Below are positions 21,884 through 30,358 of a stretch of 32,458 bases of DNA, in pieces. Both the position numbers and the translations under genes were made by a program. The stretch covers positions 79,736 to 112,193 of the forward strand of contig PDIM01010348.1 of assembly GCA_002811675.1 (NCBI GenBank), written 5' to 3'. A model generated the notes under the pieces. The model was given only the letters and a program-made list of their open reading frames with translations, was not told where the DNA came from and did not search any database. The stretch is from Ichthyosporea sp. XGB-2017a. Its lineage: Eukaryota; Opisthokonta; Ichthyosporea. Every line of letters begins with the position of its first letter. Position 1 is the first letter of the stretch.

Positions 21884-22324
21884 ATTGTAACAGAAAGGTT
21901 GCCAACGTCTAGATTACGCGCTTCATCATCCTTGTTCCATGCTAATATATAGGTGCACATCATCGATCATCGATTGTTATGAATCAAGTGATCAAGACTG
22001 ACTGTGGACAGCTGGAAGGAGCAGCCATGAAGAGTACGTCTACGTCGACGGCGAAGAAAATTCTATTGGGCAGTTATTAATTTAAGTTATTAAAGGTGTC
22101 ACTAACCCTGAACCTTTCTTGTATTCCTATAAATCGAATCGAGGTTAATTGAAAGGGCTCCTCGATTTCAAAAAAAAGAATACAGTTCTCTATGAAATGA
22201 AATCGATGATCACGTGCACGCACGCGGAAATCGAGAAAATTGTTTTATTATTTATTGTGAATAAACTGCAACACATGTACAAGTTACGTATTTCTGTGTA
22301 AGAGAATGAGAAATCCATGAGGGT
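21884..22324. other. Intergenic spacer with E-box
   Basis: No gene seen. It contains the 3' UTR of the phospholipase gene (AATAAA at 22260-22265) and the promoter of the YHYH-domain gene. I looked in this spacer for an exon carrying the missing first half of a YHYH domain and saw none. Confidence 0.6.
22211..22216. promoter_or_regulatory. CACGTG E-box/G-box
   Basis: A perfect palindromic CACGTG, inside a CG-rich patch in otherwise AT-rich sequence, 109 nt ahead of the YHYH-domain start codon. It is a potential bHLH or bZIP site; motif evidence only. Confidence 0.35.
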
Positions 22325-23629
22325 ATGACGATCCGCTTGTTCAATATGAGCATTTGTTGCTTTGTAGTAGCAGTGGCCTCATTGCTGCTCTTTGTAAGAC
22401 AGGCTTCCGCAGCAGCAGACCATTCCCCATTGATTGGATGGGCATTTGATGGACATCCGATATATGGACCTTATACAGATGGTGGTGAGTTGCCTAATGA
22501 TCTCGATGCATGCAATGGCCGAACCCATAGTACAAAAGGGTATATATACCACGTAACACCAGAGGCCCCATATGTTATTGGTTGTTATCGCAGCGCCCCT
22601 TTGTGCGAGACAACAAAAAACACTCCTGGCTGTATTCAGACCAGTGCAGCAACGGCTTCTGGAGGATCAAACACAGCTGTTGCCAGCTGTAGCAGTATGG
22701 GGATGCAGACAGGTACGACACCAACCTTGTGGCAGTGGACTTTAGTTACGGCCAATGTTCCCTCTACTCATCTTTGTACACAGGCTTGTTGCAATACTAC
22801 AATGGCAGCTTATTCCTGGGCAAGCACAGGGTCTCAGCTAAGTCTTACCAGCACTACATCTTGCACAGAGACTTCTTCCACAGTAACAATCAGTTCAAAT
22901 GGAATTCCTAATCATGCTGTAGGAGTGTTCCCCATGACATCGTCGTCAACTGGCAAGGGAAATGGTGATAACCCAAATACAATTTCAGGCATAACTTACA
23001 ATTGGAAAATCCCACGAGTTCCACAATTTAAGAGCACAGTGCCCACAGCTGTCACCTCAGATAGTACAGCATTACCCATGGGGCCAATTGGATTCGCGTT
23101 GAATGGGGTACCTTTCTTTAACCCCTACAATGTGCAAAACCTTGACGCTGTGAACCCTTGCAGCGATGGTTTTGAAGTAATGGACTATTGTGGAGGGCAC
23201 CCCCAGGAGCAAGGGGGTTATCATTATCACGGTATACCATGGTGCATCTTTACTGACACTGCAAAAGATACCGCGACGGAAAGACTTGCTCATAAGTTGA
23301 GTTGTTACAGAAACAAAGTTGGCACAACTTGTGTTGACCTTATTGATTCAAAGGGAAATCTTTTGAGTAGTGGTACAACAACTACAACCGGTTCAGGTAG
23401 CGGGAGTACAACTACAACGGGTACTGGTAGTGGTTCGACAGCTACAACTGGAGTAAGTGATGATTCAGGTGGAGGCAGCAGCGATGACTCACTGGCCATT
23501 GGACTAGGAGTTGGGGTACCTGCAGGTGTAATTCTTATATGCGTTGTGGCATATTTTGCGCACAAGCAATGTTCGAAAAAAAGAATAAGCGTACATAACT
23601 CCCCACATGTACAGACGCAGAAAGCATAG
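22325..23629 (+). CDS. YHYH-domain membrane protein with halves in permuted order
   Basis: A 434-residue protein with a signal peptide (about 1-29, ending ASA), a Ser/Thr/Gly linker (about 351-388), one transmembrane helix (about 389-412) and a short basic tail, so the bulk faces outside. The ectodomain matches the YHYH family, whose function is unknown. The usual order is NGIPNH, then NGVP, CGGHP and YHYH, then HSPL-GxAxDGxxIYGP and the final CF/Y-R. Here the closing half comes first: DHSPLIGWAFDGHPIYGPY at 32-50, then DACNGRTH, YIYHVT and GCYRS at about 86-90. A Cys/Ser/Thr-rich stretch (about 95-185, containing a CC pair) follows. The opening half comes last: SNGIPNHAVGVFP (192-197 core), GFALNGVPFFNPY (N260-V262), CGGHP and YHYH at 299-302. 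The signal peptide abuts the closing half directly. The frame is continuous with no intron. AATAAA is at 23688-23693. Confidence 0.82.
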   Translation: MTIRLFNMSICCFVVAVASLLLFVRQASAAADHSPLIGWAFDGHPIYGPYTDGGELPNDLDACNGRTHSTKGYIYHVTPEAPYVIGCYRSAPLCETTKNTPGCIQTSAATASGGSNTAVASCSSMGMQTGTTPTLWQWTLVTANVPSTHLCTQACCNTTMAAYSWASTGSQLSLTSTTSCTETSSTVTISSNGIPNHAVGVFPMTSSSTGKGNGDNPNTISGITYNWKIPRVPQFKSTVPTAVTSDSTALPMGPIGFALNGVPFFNPYNVQNLDAVNPCSDGFEVMDYCGGHPQEQGGYHYHGIPWCIFTDTAKDTATERLAHKLSCYRNKVGTTCVDLIDSKGNLLSSGTTTTTGSGSGSTTTTGTGSGSTATTGVSDDSGGGSSDDSLAIGLGVGVPAGVILICVVAYFAHKQCSKKRISVHNSPHVQTQKA

Positions 23630-23743
23630 CAGAATAACAAAAAAGAATCAATTTATAGGCTTGTCAATTTATTACATAATAATCAATAATAAATACGGTG
23701 CATAGAAACTTTAGAATTAATTTATGTGTGTATGAGGGAGAGT
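23630..23743. terminator. Convergent 3' region with AATAAA on both strands
   Basis: A 114-base spacer between convergent stop codons. AATAAA at 23688-23693 serves the plus-strand YHYH gene, and the complement of AATAAA at 23668-23673 serves the minus-strand transporter. The two signals lie 20 bases apart and cross, so the transcripts probably overlap at their 3' ends. Confidence 0.7.
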
Positions 23744-25297
23744 TTAAGCAGATTTTCCGAAGGTATCGTTGAGGCGTTCTTTCCAGAAAGCAGGAATATC
23801 TCTGAACTTGCGCACCCAAAAGATTCTTTCCATATGCTCAATGCTCTTGTGGCGAGTTTCAGGAATGGAAACCAAAGTCCAAACAATAAGAATAACATTC
23901 CAAGCGGCAAAGAAGAGAAAGAGGAAGGTTCCACTGACAGCTTCCAAGTGTGGGACAATTTTTCCAATGATGAAACTACCAGTCCAACTTGTGCATGTGG
24001 TAAGAGAGCAGATCTTGCCTCTGGCGCGAAGAGGAGAAATCTCAGGGGGAATAATCCATCCATTAGGTCCCCAGGTAGCTGCGAAAAACACAACAAACAA
24101 ACAGAGCAAAGCAAAAATGGAGTACCCACCAGCTTTCTCTTCAATATCGATTTGGTCATAAAGGGACCCAACAACGGTGTAGCAGAGGCACATACCAATA
24201 GCACCAATGATAAGCAAGGTTCTTCTTCCCACCTTGTCGACCAACATAATAAGGGCAACAACAGTCGTGGCAAAATTGATTCCGTTAACAATCAACTGAG
24301 AAAGAAGAGGGTCCAATTTGAAGTTGTTGGTAATGTTACTGGCGTAAAAGATAATGGTGTTCATACCACACATCTGCTGAAGCAATTGGAGGACCATTCC
24401 GGTATAGGCAATGAAGGCAAGGTCGGTGGTGAAGATATCTTTCCACGAGCAATGTCCAAGGGATTCCTCAAAGTTAACCATTTCCTTAATGTGAGTGTAT
24501 TCATTGTTGGCATGCTCATCTCCTCTAAGTCGCTCGAGAGCATGTTTGGCCTCATCATCTTTGCCCTTTTGGATAAGAAATCGAGGGGATTCAGGGATAA
24601 AGAAAGCAGCAAAAAACAGAAGAACCGCAATGATACTCTGAATTCCCAATGCGTATCTCCATCCATCCTTGATTCCATCAAGGCCATAGGCAGCAGCACC
24701 AGAACCAACAATTCCAATAGTGATACTAAGCTGGAAAAGACCAACAAGGGTACCACGAATCTTGGCAGGAGCGACTTCTGAGGAGTACATTGGGGTAATG
24801 GTAGAGAGACCACCGACTCCGAGACCGGCAACTATACGTCCAAGGAGAAGCATCCAGGTGTTTACAGCAAAAGTCTGGAGAGTGGATCCAATGATAAAAG
24901 CAACAACAAATCCAATAAAGGATGGCTTACGACCGAAAAGGTCAGCACTGGTACCGGCAAACAAAGCAGTGAAAGCAGCAGCAAGGTAAAAGGATGAACC
25001 ATACCAAGAGATGGTATCGAGAGAAGGATCAGTCTTTCCTGCAACGACCACGTCCCATCCAAACTCGGTTCTGAAATCATCGAGGGTGTTAATGGCGTTG
25101 AAAATGTTGTCATAACCGAAGAGAACTCCTGCAACAGAAGCAGTGGAGGCTACAAAGTATGTAAAGAAGTTGTACTCTCCACTGTCTTCGGGGCCAAAGG
25201 GATTCTCAACAGGTGACTGTTCGAGGATCTTATCCTGAGTGACCTGAGATTGAACAAACTCAAGTTCTTTCTTTTCTGAAATCTTTACTTCGGACAT
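23744..25297 (-). CDS. MFS sugar transporter (fungal hexose-transporter type)
   Basis: A 517-residue twelve-helix transporter of the sugar porter family, moving a hexose or polyol across the plasma or an internal membrane. Family motifs in order are FGYDN at the first helix; DLFGRKPSF in the loop between helices 2 and 3; GRIVAGLGVGGLSTITPMY; YSSEVAPAKIRGTLVGLFQL; PESPR at 235-239; QQMCGMN at 307-313 in helix 7, which lines the sugar site; DKVGRRTLL; and PETR after helix 12. Sequence flavour is closest to fungal and protist hexose transporters; the substrate cannot be told. The frame stays open upstream to 25537, but 25297 is its first ATG and a TATA box falls within that extension, so the shorter start is preferred. 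Strong, even codon use and a canonical TATA box suggest high or inducible expression. Confidence 0.93.
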   Translation of the reverse strand: MSEVKISEKKELEFVQSQVTQDKILEQSPVENPFGPEDSGEYNFFTYFVASTASVAGVLFGYDNIFNAINTLDDFRTEFGWDVVVAGKTDPSLDTISWYGSSFYLAAAFTALFAGTSADLFGRKPSFIGFVVAFIIGSTLQTFAVNTWMLLLGRIVAGLGVGGLSTITPMYSSEVAPAKIRGTLVGLFQLSITIGIVGSGAAAYGLDGIKDGWRYALGIQSIIAVLLFFAAFFIPESPRFLIQKGKDDEAKHALERLRGDEHANNEYTHIKEMVNFEESLGHCSWKDIFTTDLAFIAYTGMVLQLLQQMCGMNTIIFYASNITNNFKLDPLLSQLIVNGINFATTVVALIMLVDKVGRRTLLIIGAIGMCLCYTVVGSLYDQIDIEEKAGGYSIFALLCLFVVFFAATWGPNGWIIPPEISPLRARGKICSLTTCTSWTGSFIIGKIVPHLEAVSGTFLFLFFAAWNVILIVWTLVSIPETRHKSIEHMERIFWVRKFRDIPAFWKERLNDTFGKSA

Positions 25298-25413
25298 TAT
25301 AATACTCTTTAGATTTAAAAGTTTTTTGAAGCTGATTAACAAATCTATATGTCTGAATAATAACAAAATTATTGACTGAAGTAACCAGCTCCGAGTGAAC
25401 GCAGCACTTCCCC

Positions 25414-25421
25414 CTTTTATA
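25414..25421 (-). promoter_or_regulatory. TATA box of the sugar transporter
   Basis: TATAAAAG read on the minus strand, followed by GGGG, 117 nt ahead of the transporter ATG. This leaves room for a start site about 30 nt downstream and a leader of roughly 85 nt. It is the clearest core promoter in the window. Confidence 0.65.
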
Positions 25422-26379
25422 CCTTGAGCAGAAGACTCAATTTGTGTCTCAAGCCGTGCAACGTGTTGCGTACAAAGTGTGTATGGCAGTAAGGGTGGTC
25501 TACTCCCATTGTGTAGCTTTTCCCCATTGTTAAGCACCCGAGCTCAACTTGAGTCTTCCCTTTTCTATCCGAATTTCCCTTTAAAATCATCCATTTTTTA
25601 CTTTTCTGTTTGAAATTTTCCATTTTTTTTTAAATATATTTTTCCTGGGGGAAATGCCCAGCTGCATGCTGCATGCCAAAGTATTTTGCACCTAGCTAAT
25701 GAAGAAGAGGATACGATAGCAAGGATACGTGATAGCTCACGTTTCTATATTTAAGTTTTAATTGATGAATCGAAAGACTACTTCCGACTTACTTCTTATT
25801 TCTGTTATTGTTGACGATATTTCGATTCACTCCCTCGGTAATTTATGAGGGAAGGACAGGGGTCAATGGGATGGGAAAATGGGATGCAAATGGAACATTG
25901 CATTATACTTCATTGTTATCATGCGAATAATTTATAAGCAGCTGATACGTACTATTTTCAACAAGCAGTCCAATTATTTTAGCAGTGCTGCTATTGCGTA
26001 TAATTATCATGCAAATATTATTGCTACACTATTTATCCGAAGGATTATAATCTGTAAATATCATCATCAGGACAGCATGAACATTGTGAAAAGCTCGTAA
26101 AACATAGCTACTGTAATTGCAGGACGTATAAGGATCTTGCACTAAATATTACAGAAAACTTAACCATGAGCTGTGATAGGAAAGGTAAAAGATCGTGGAA
26201 TTACTGTAATTATGAACGAAGTACAAATGGATTTGCAGCTGTTTACAAAACATTTCCTGCACAGCTCAGCTAGCGTCAATTTATCTAAATAATTATATTA
26301 TAACTATGTAGCGTGGACCAGGGCCACACCCCTCCCGGCCAGCGGCCTTGAGCCTTCCGGCGTCCCCAGTCCCCTGCTC

Positions 26380-26388
26380 ATGAGTCAT
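26380..26388. promoter_or_regulatory. ATGAGTCAT bZIP (AP-1/GCN4-type) site
   Basis: A perfect nine-base palindromic AP-1/GCN4 consensus at the edge of a CG-rich patch in the gene-poor region. Motif match only; no adjacent gene is recognised. Confidence 0.3.
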
Positions 26389-26483
26389 GGGCCAACTATA
26401 GTCTATATACATACCAAGATGGCGACGTGTGATTTATAGGGGTTTTGAGATTCATGAATACCTTAGCAACAGTTGGCATACCT

Positions 26484-26499
26484 GCAGCCTGCAGGCTGC
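26484..26499. repeat. 16-base perfect palindrome with triple CTGCAG
   Basis: GCAGCCTGCAGGCTGC reads identically on both strands. CTGCAG occurs three times between 26482 and 26504. It lies in non-coding sequence of unknown role. Confidence 0.7.
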
Positions 26500-26592
26500 T
26501 GCAGGTTGTAATTAATTTTTTTCTGGGAAATTTTCTATGAGTTTTGGTATAATTTATAACTTCATTGTATATCGTAATGTATCAGGCAGTGG

Positions 26593-26600
26593 TATAAAAG
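26593..26600 (+). promoter_or_regulatory. Orphan TATAAAAG
   Basis: A TATA-box consensus in the gene-poor region, identical to the one ahead of the sugar transporter but with no recognisable gene downstream. It is followed by an AGTACTG / CAGTACT inverted repeat at about 26604-26635. It could drive a non-coding transcript or be chance. Confidence 0.25.
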
Positions 26601-27391
26601 TGTAGTACTGTTATGACTTATGCATGTACAGTACTTCAAAGGTCCCGGTAAATTCCCGGGCATTTCATTAGCTGCAACTATTACAGTGCTTATATTATGT
26701 AGCTGAAACCTTCGCGATCGGGTCATGAAACTCTAGCTAGCGCTATGTAGTTCATGATAGGGTGGCGTGTATTCCGATAAGCGACCAAAAGACAAAAGGA
26801 AGGGTTTTCTCCGCCACGTTAGTCCCCACTCCACATATTTTCTCGAAGAGATCTGCCGCCAGAATGTAAAACATAAATTAAGCTTTTTCTCTTACTCTCT
26901 TTCACAATAGCAATAGTGAAGCCACATCATTTTTTGCAATTAGTGGAGAAATGTCTGTCACAAGGTCTTTTGTCTTTGGCCTATAGTGTTTGCTGTAATT
27001 ATTAATTATAGGTATTAAAGTGATGGGCGTGTCCCATTTCTAACTGATACTCAATTTGTAGTAGTGGTTGCGTACACCGTTCAATACACAATTATAACAA
27101 GTGTACTCCAAAGAATAAGAAGCAAGGGAAGACTGGTACACATTGACTTTTTCAGAGATCCTTCAGTGGACTTGTTGAGCTGCAAAATAATAGCATAACG
27201 CAACTGACCACACCTCTCAATTGAGGTACAGAAGCAGCGTTTCAATCAAAGGGTAAAGCTTTTGGAAAAACATCACAATTTTAATATTCAGTCTTCTATC
27301 AGACAACACGTCGGGCGACATTGTCAAAACTTGGGCGTTTCTGCTTAAGTGGATGACTATTGACGTTCCTTAGCAAAGCAATCTTTATCAT

Positions 27392-27694
27392 ATGAGGGTG
27401 CTCATTATAGCATTACAGGACAAGCAAGTAAGAGGAAAATTGGACTCCGAGCTTTGGGCTCCTATAAATTACGAACTTGTACAACAATCATCGTGCTTTG
27501 CATTCACTGACTGTATGGGTGCATTCTGTGCGGTTTACAATTTCACTTGTCTTGGTTACGAAACTTTTGTAATGTCTACAAACTTTTTGATAAACCCGTG
27601 CGACAACCCATGGAGCGATTTCGTGAGACCTACATGGGAAGACAACCTCAACATCAGCTCATTTATGTTTACTTGTGGTGTTAATTGGAACTAA
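27392..27694 (+). CDS. Doubtful 100-residue open frame
   Basis: The longest ATG-initiated frame in the gene-poor region. It has no recognisable family, no clear signal peptide or membrane segment, and an odd composition rich in Cys, Phe and Asn. Most likely a chance frame; listed because a small lineage-specific gene or an exon cannot be excluded. Confidence 0.12.
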   Translation: MRVLIIALQDKQVRGKLDSELWAPINYELVQQSSCFAFTDCMGAFCAVYNFTCLGYETFVMSTNFLINPCDNPWSDFVRPTWEDNLNISSFMFTCGVNWN

Positions 27695-29397
27695 TGAGCT
27701 AAAATGACGTCCTCCCACATTAATTAATCCTCGTGAGCATCACGTTGATGAAGTCCTTATTTGCACACACAGAGACATAAAAGGCAAATGGTTGCAATTA
27801 GAGGAGAAACCACGGAAAGGTAATCGGGTACAGAAATTTAACTTGTCAATTAAGGTGGTCACTCGGAAGTGCCCTGGTGAAGGACAGAAAGGCCTCAAGT
27901 CCTTTGGTCTGCGCCACATGTGAATGTCCGTCTTTGATTTTCTGTGAAAAGCTTTAATCGCTTTTGTTCTGCACAAATCTATAAGAAATGGCACAGATTG
28001 ATTTTAAGTAGATTTAGCTGGGTAAGGCATGGTTATGGAGATAAAGATTTTATTTGTGTGGGCGGCGAAGATACGTGAGTAACACAGAAACCACCTAAAG
28101 TACTGATATACGAATGACTGCTCTACTTCAGCCACATCCCACTGTTGTCTGAAGCAACCAGAAAGTTGCTACCTTCGATACAATCAAGGAATACCTAACC
28201 ATGTTGTGATGCGATAGTTTAGCTATGAAATTTTCTTATATCGTCTCTCTACCCTAAGTGTGGTGATTTGATGAGTTATGAGTTCCCACATGGCGACTCG
28301 CATGTCATTCATTCGCTTGTTGTTCAAATAAGCAGCAGCGAGCTGTTGATGTGCATCAGCGCAGTAACTATGGGGGATGTGAATCGCTTCAGACTGTCTG
28401 GGTTGCTTTTTTGAAATGCAATTAGGAGGTACGCACCCAGCTAGCAGAGCCAAGGGGTGTGAACGTATTACCCTTTCTGGTTATTTCGAATTTGGCATCC
28501 TATTCGAGCTTTGAAGACGTGACTTTACAGACCGAAACCGTAGTTGAGGAAGATCAAAGCCGAGGATAGTATTACAGCCTTCTTTCACTTGTGCACAGTT
28601 GAGCAGCTGCTAGCAACGGCCCATTCTCTTTGGCGATGCAGTCTGCATCTCTTTTCTAATAAAAAATCAACGCTAAATAAATCAATCTGCTGCTTTTTGA
28701 TTGAGTGAAGAGTGCGAGTGGTTGACTATGTCAAGAAGAGCACAAACACAGTGGACCGTGCTTCAAGAAAAGCCACTAATTTTACCAAAACCACAAAGCA
28801 GAAGGGAGTGAACAAACACTGGCGGTGTCAATGCATTGCTTGGGTAAATCACATTCCTCACACGTGTTGAAAGAAAGCATGCTTTCCAGCTCGCATGCAT
28901 TCCGGTTCACAGACGTATGGGATTTTGGATAAAATAGTTCACAACACATCTTGGGAGGGATGGTTTGCAGTCAAAAAAGCCTAATGCTAATGCAGCAGTC
29001 AGCAGAGACAAGTGCAGTCACCAGGGTCCAGGGCGAAGTGAGAGGTCTTCCGTCTTCCTAGTCCTCTCCTTTCTCTTGGCAGTTGGCTGTCTCCTTAATG
29101 CTCGTTTTCGTCATTGTCCGCTTTTAGTTTGACCATTTTTTTTGTGGTTTCGTTTGTCATTTCACATTTCACAATTTGTGGGTTGCTACTTGCTACTGCC
29201 TACTTGCTAGTTGCTTTGCAAGGGACACTAGCTAATAATGTCTAATAGTCTGATAATTTTAGCAAGCTTTTAGTCCCAACTGACAACTCCCATGGCTGTT
29301 TAGACTTTAGCAAGGGAAACTTCAACCTCGCTTCAACCAATATTAGTTGTTTAGCAAGCCTCATGCACCTGAGATGACAAATACATTTGAGCCCCCT

Positions 29398-29433
29398 AGG
29401 CCCTAGTAAGCAATGAACTGAGCCTTAGGGCCT
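29398..29433. repeat. Eight-base inverted repeat AGGCCCTA / TAGGGCCT
   Basis: Perfect eight-base arms at 29398-29405 and 29426-29433 with a 20-base loop. Nearby, the word TTTAGCAAG or close variants recurs three times between about 29259 and 29360. No function is assigned. Confidence 0.5.
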
Positions 29434-29752
29434 GGACACGCTAGTATTAGCCTTCAGCCTTTATCACTTATTCACTGTCAACTTCTGTGGCGCTGGAGTT
29501 CAACTCATGACCCTTCGTCCAGCTCGATGCCTCGATCACCACAGAAATCAGTGTGCTGTGAGAGCTGCAGTGAGTCCACACGCCTAAATTGGAAAGCAAA
29601 TGTTTGACCTAAGTGTTTTGGACAATATAAACGAGCACAATGACACAACAAGTAACAACAAAATAATGCAGGAATGAGGAAATCTGAAAACAAAAGCGAA
29701 AAAAAAGCCAGTGCCACTGTTTAGACATGCATGATGGGAGGAGATGTGCTAT

Positions 29753-30011
29753 GATTGGACAGTTCATTTTTATTTACTTAAAGGCCGGCCAATCAGCTCG
29801 CCTCCCGTAACGCGTGGTACCAAAGAATGCAACACTAAAGTGCTGGATTAATGTTTTTATTTGTTTTTATTTCGCTCTCTTTGATGGAGGAACAAGATCG
29901 AGTACTTTGTTGTAAAATGTAGATTGTAGGACTCATTTTCTTATATTATCGAGCGATACCTGCTTAACTGACCGACAGCTTAAATCCACTTTTAAGGCGT
30001 CCTCTGATTGG
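29753..30011. promoter_or_regulatory. CCAAT-box cluster upstream of the phosphate transporter
   Basis: Three matches to the NF-Y core: GATTGG at 29753-29758, CCAATCAG at 29789-29796 and CTGATTGG at 30004-30011, two of them with the favoured flanks. They lie 350-600 nt ahead of the SLC34-like ATG. A TTTAAATAG element near 30184-30192 could act as a weak TATA box. Confidence 0.4.
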
Positions 30012-30358
30012 CTCCGGGAATTCAAGCTACGATACATAACCCTAAAGAAGAAAATTGTGAGCGAGCCGACCTTGGTAAATCCTTGGGTAACTGGTATGCC
30101 TGTTTAGGACTACTTTGTTCTGAGTTCTCGGTCTTCGGTATGCAACGTGGACATTAGCAGAGTGGGTCGGGTGGGGCCAGTTTGTTTAAATAGAGACCGG
30201 CCACAAGCACGACAGTGGTGAAAAGCACTGAGCAAGATACTGATTCAGAAGGTAAATCAAGAAGTAAAGGAAGTGCAAATCTTTATTTTTCTGTTGGACT
30301 TTTATTAATACTCATAGAAAAAAAACAATTGTGCGTGAGCCCACTCTGACATTACATA

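Larger units (their letters stand above)
25538..30358. other. Gene-poor 4.8 kb subterminal region
   Basis: No convincing coding sequence on either strand: open frames are short (up to about 100 residues), of unnatural composition and without family resemblance. It contains isolated promoter-like motifs, palindromes, a CG-rich patch at about 26316-26392 and CCAAT boxes toward the phosphate-transporter gene. I see no tandem repeat family, transposon ends, tRNA or rRNA. It may hold non-coding RNA or simply be long regulatory and spacer DNA. Confidence 0.55.

Noticed and set aside
23726-24781. A 351-residue plus-strand open frame antisense to the sugar transporter
   Set aside because: It begins at a non-ATG codon, is Asn/Lys/Ser-rich without motifs, and mirrors the codon pattern of the well-supported transporter on the other strand.
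28223-28453. A 76-residue minus-strand frame in the gene-poor block
   Set aside because: No family resemblance and ordinary chance length for this composition.
25538-30358. tRNA, rRNA, CRISPR or transposon ends in the gene-poor block
   Set aside because: I scanned for TTCGA-type T-loops, regularly spaced repeats and long terminal or inverted repeats and found none that held up by eye.
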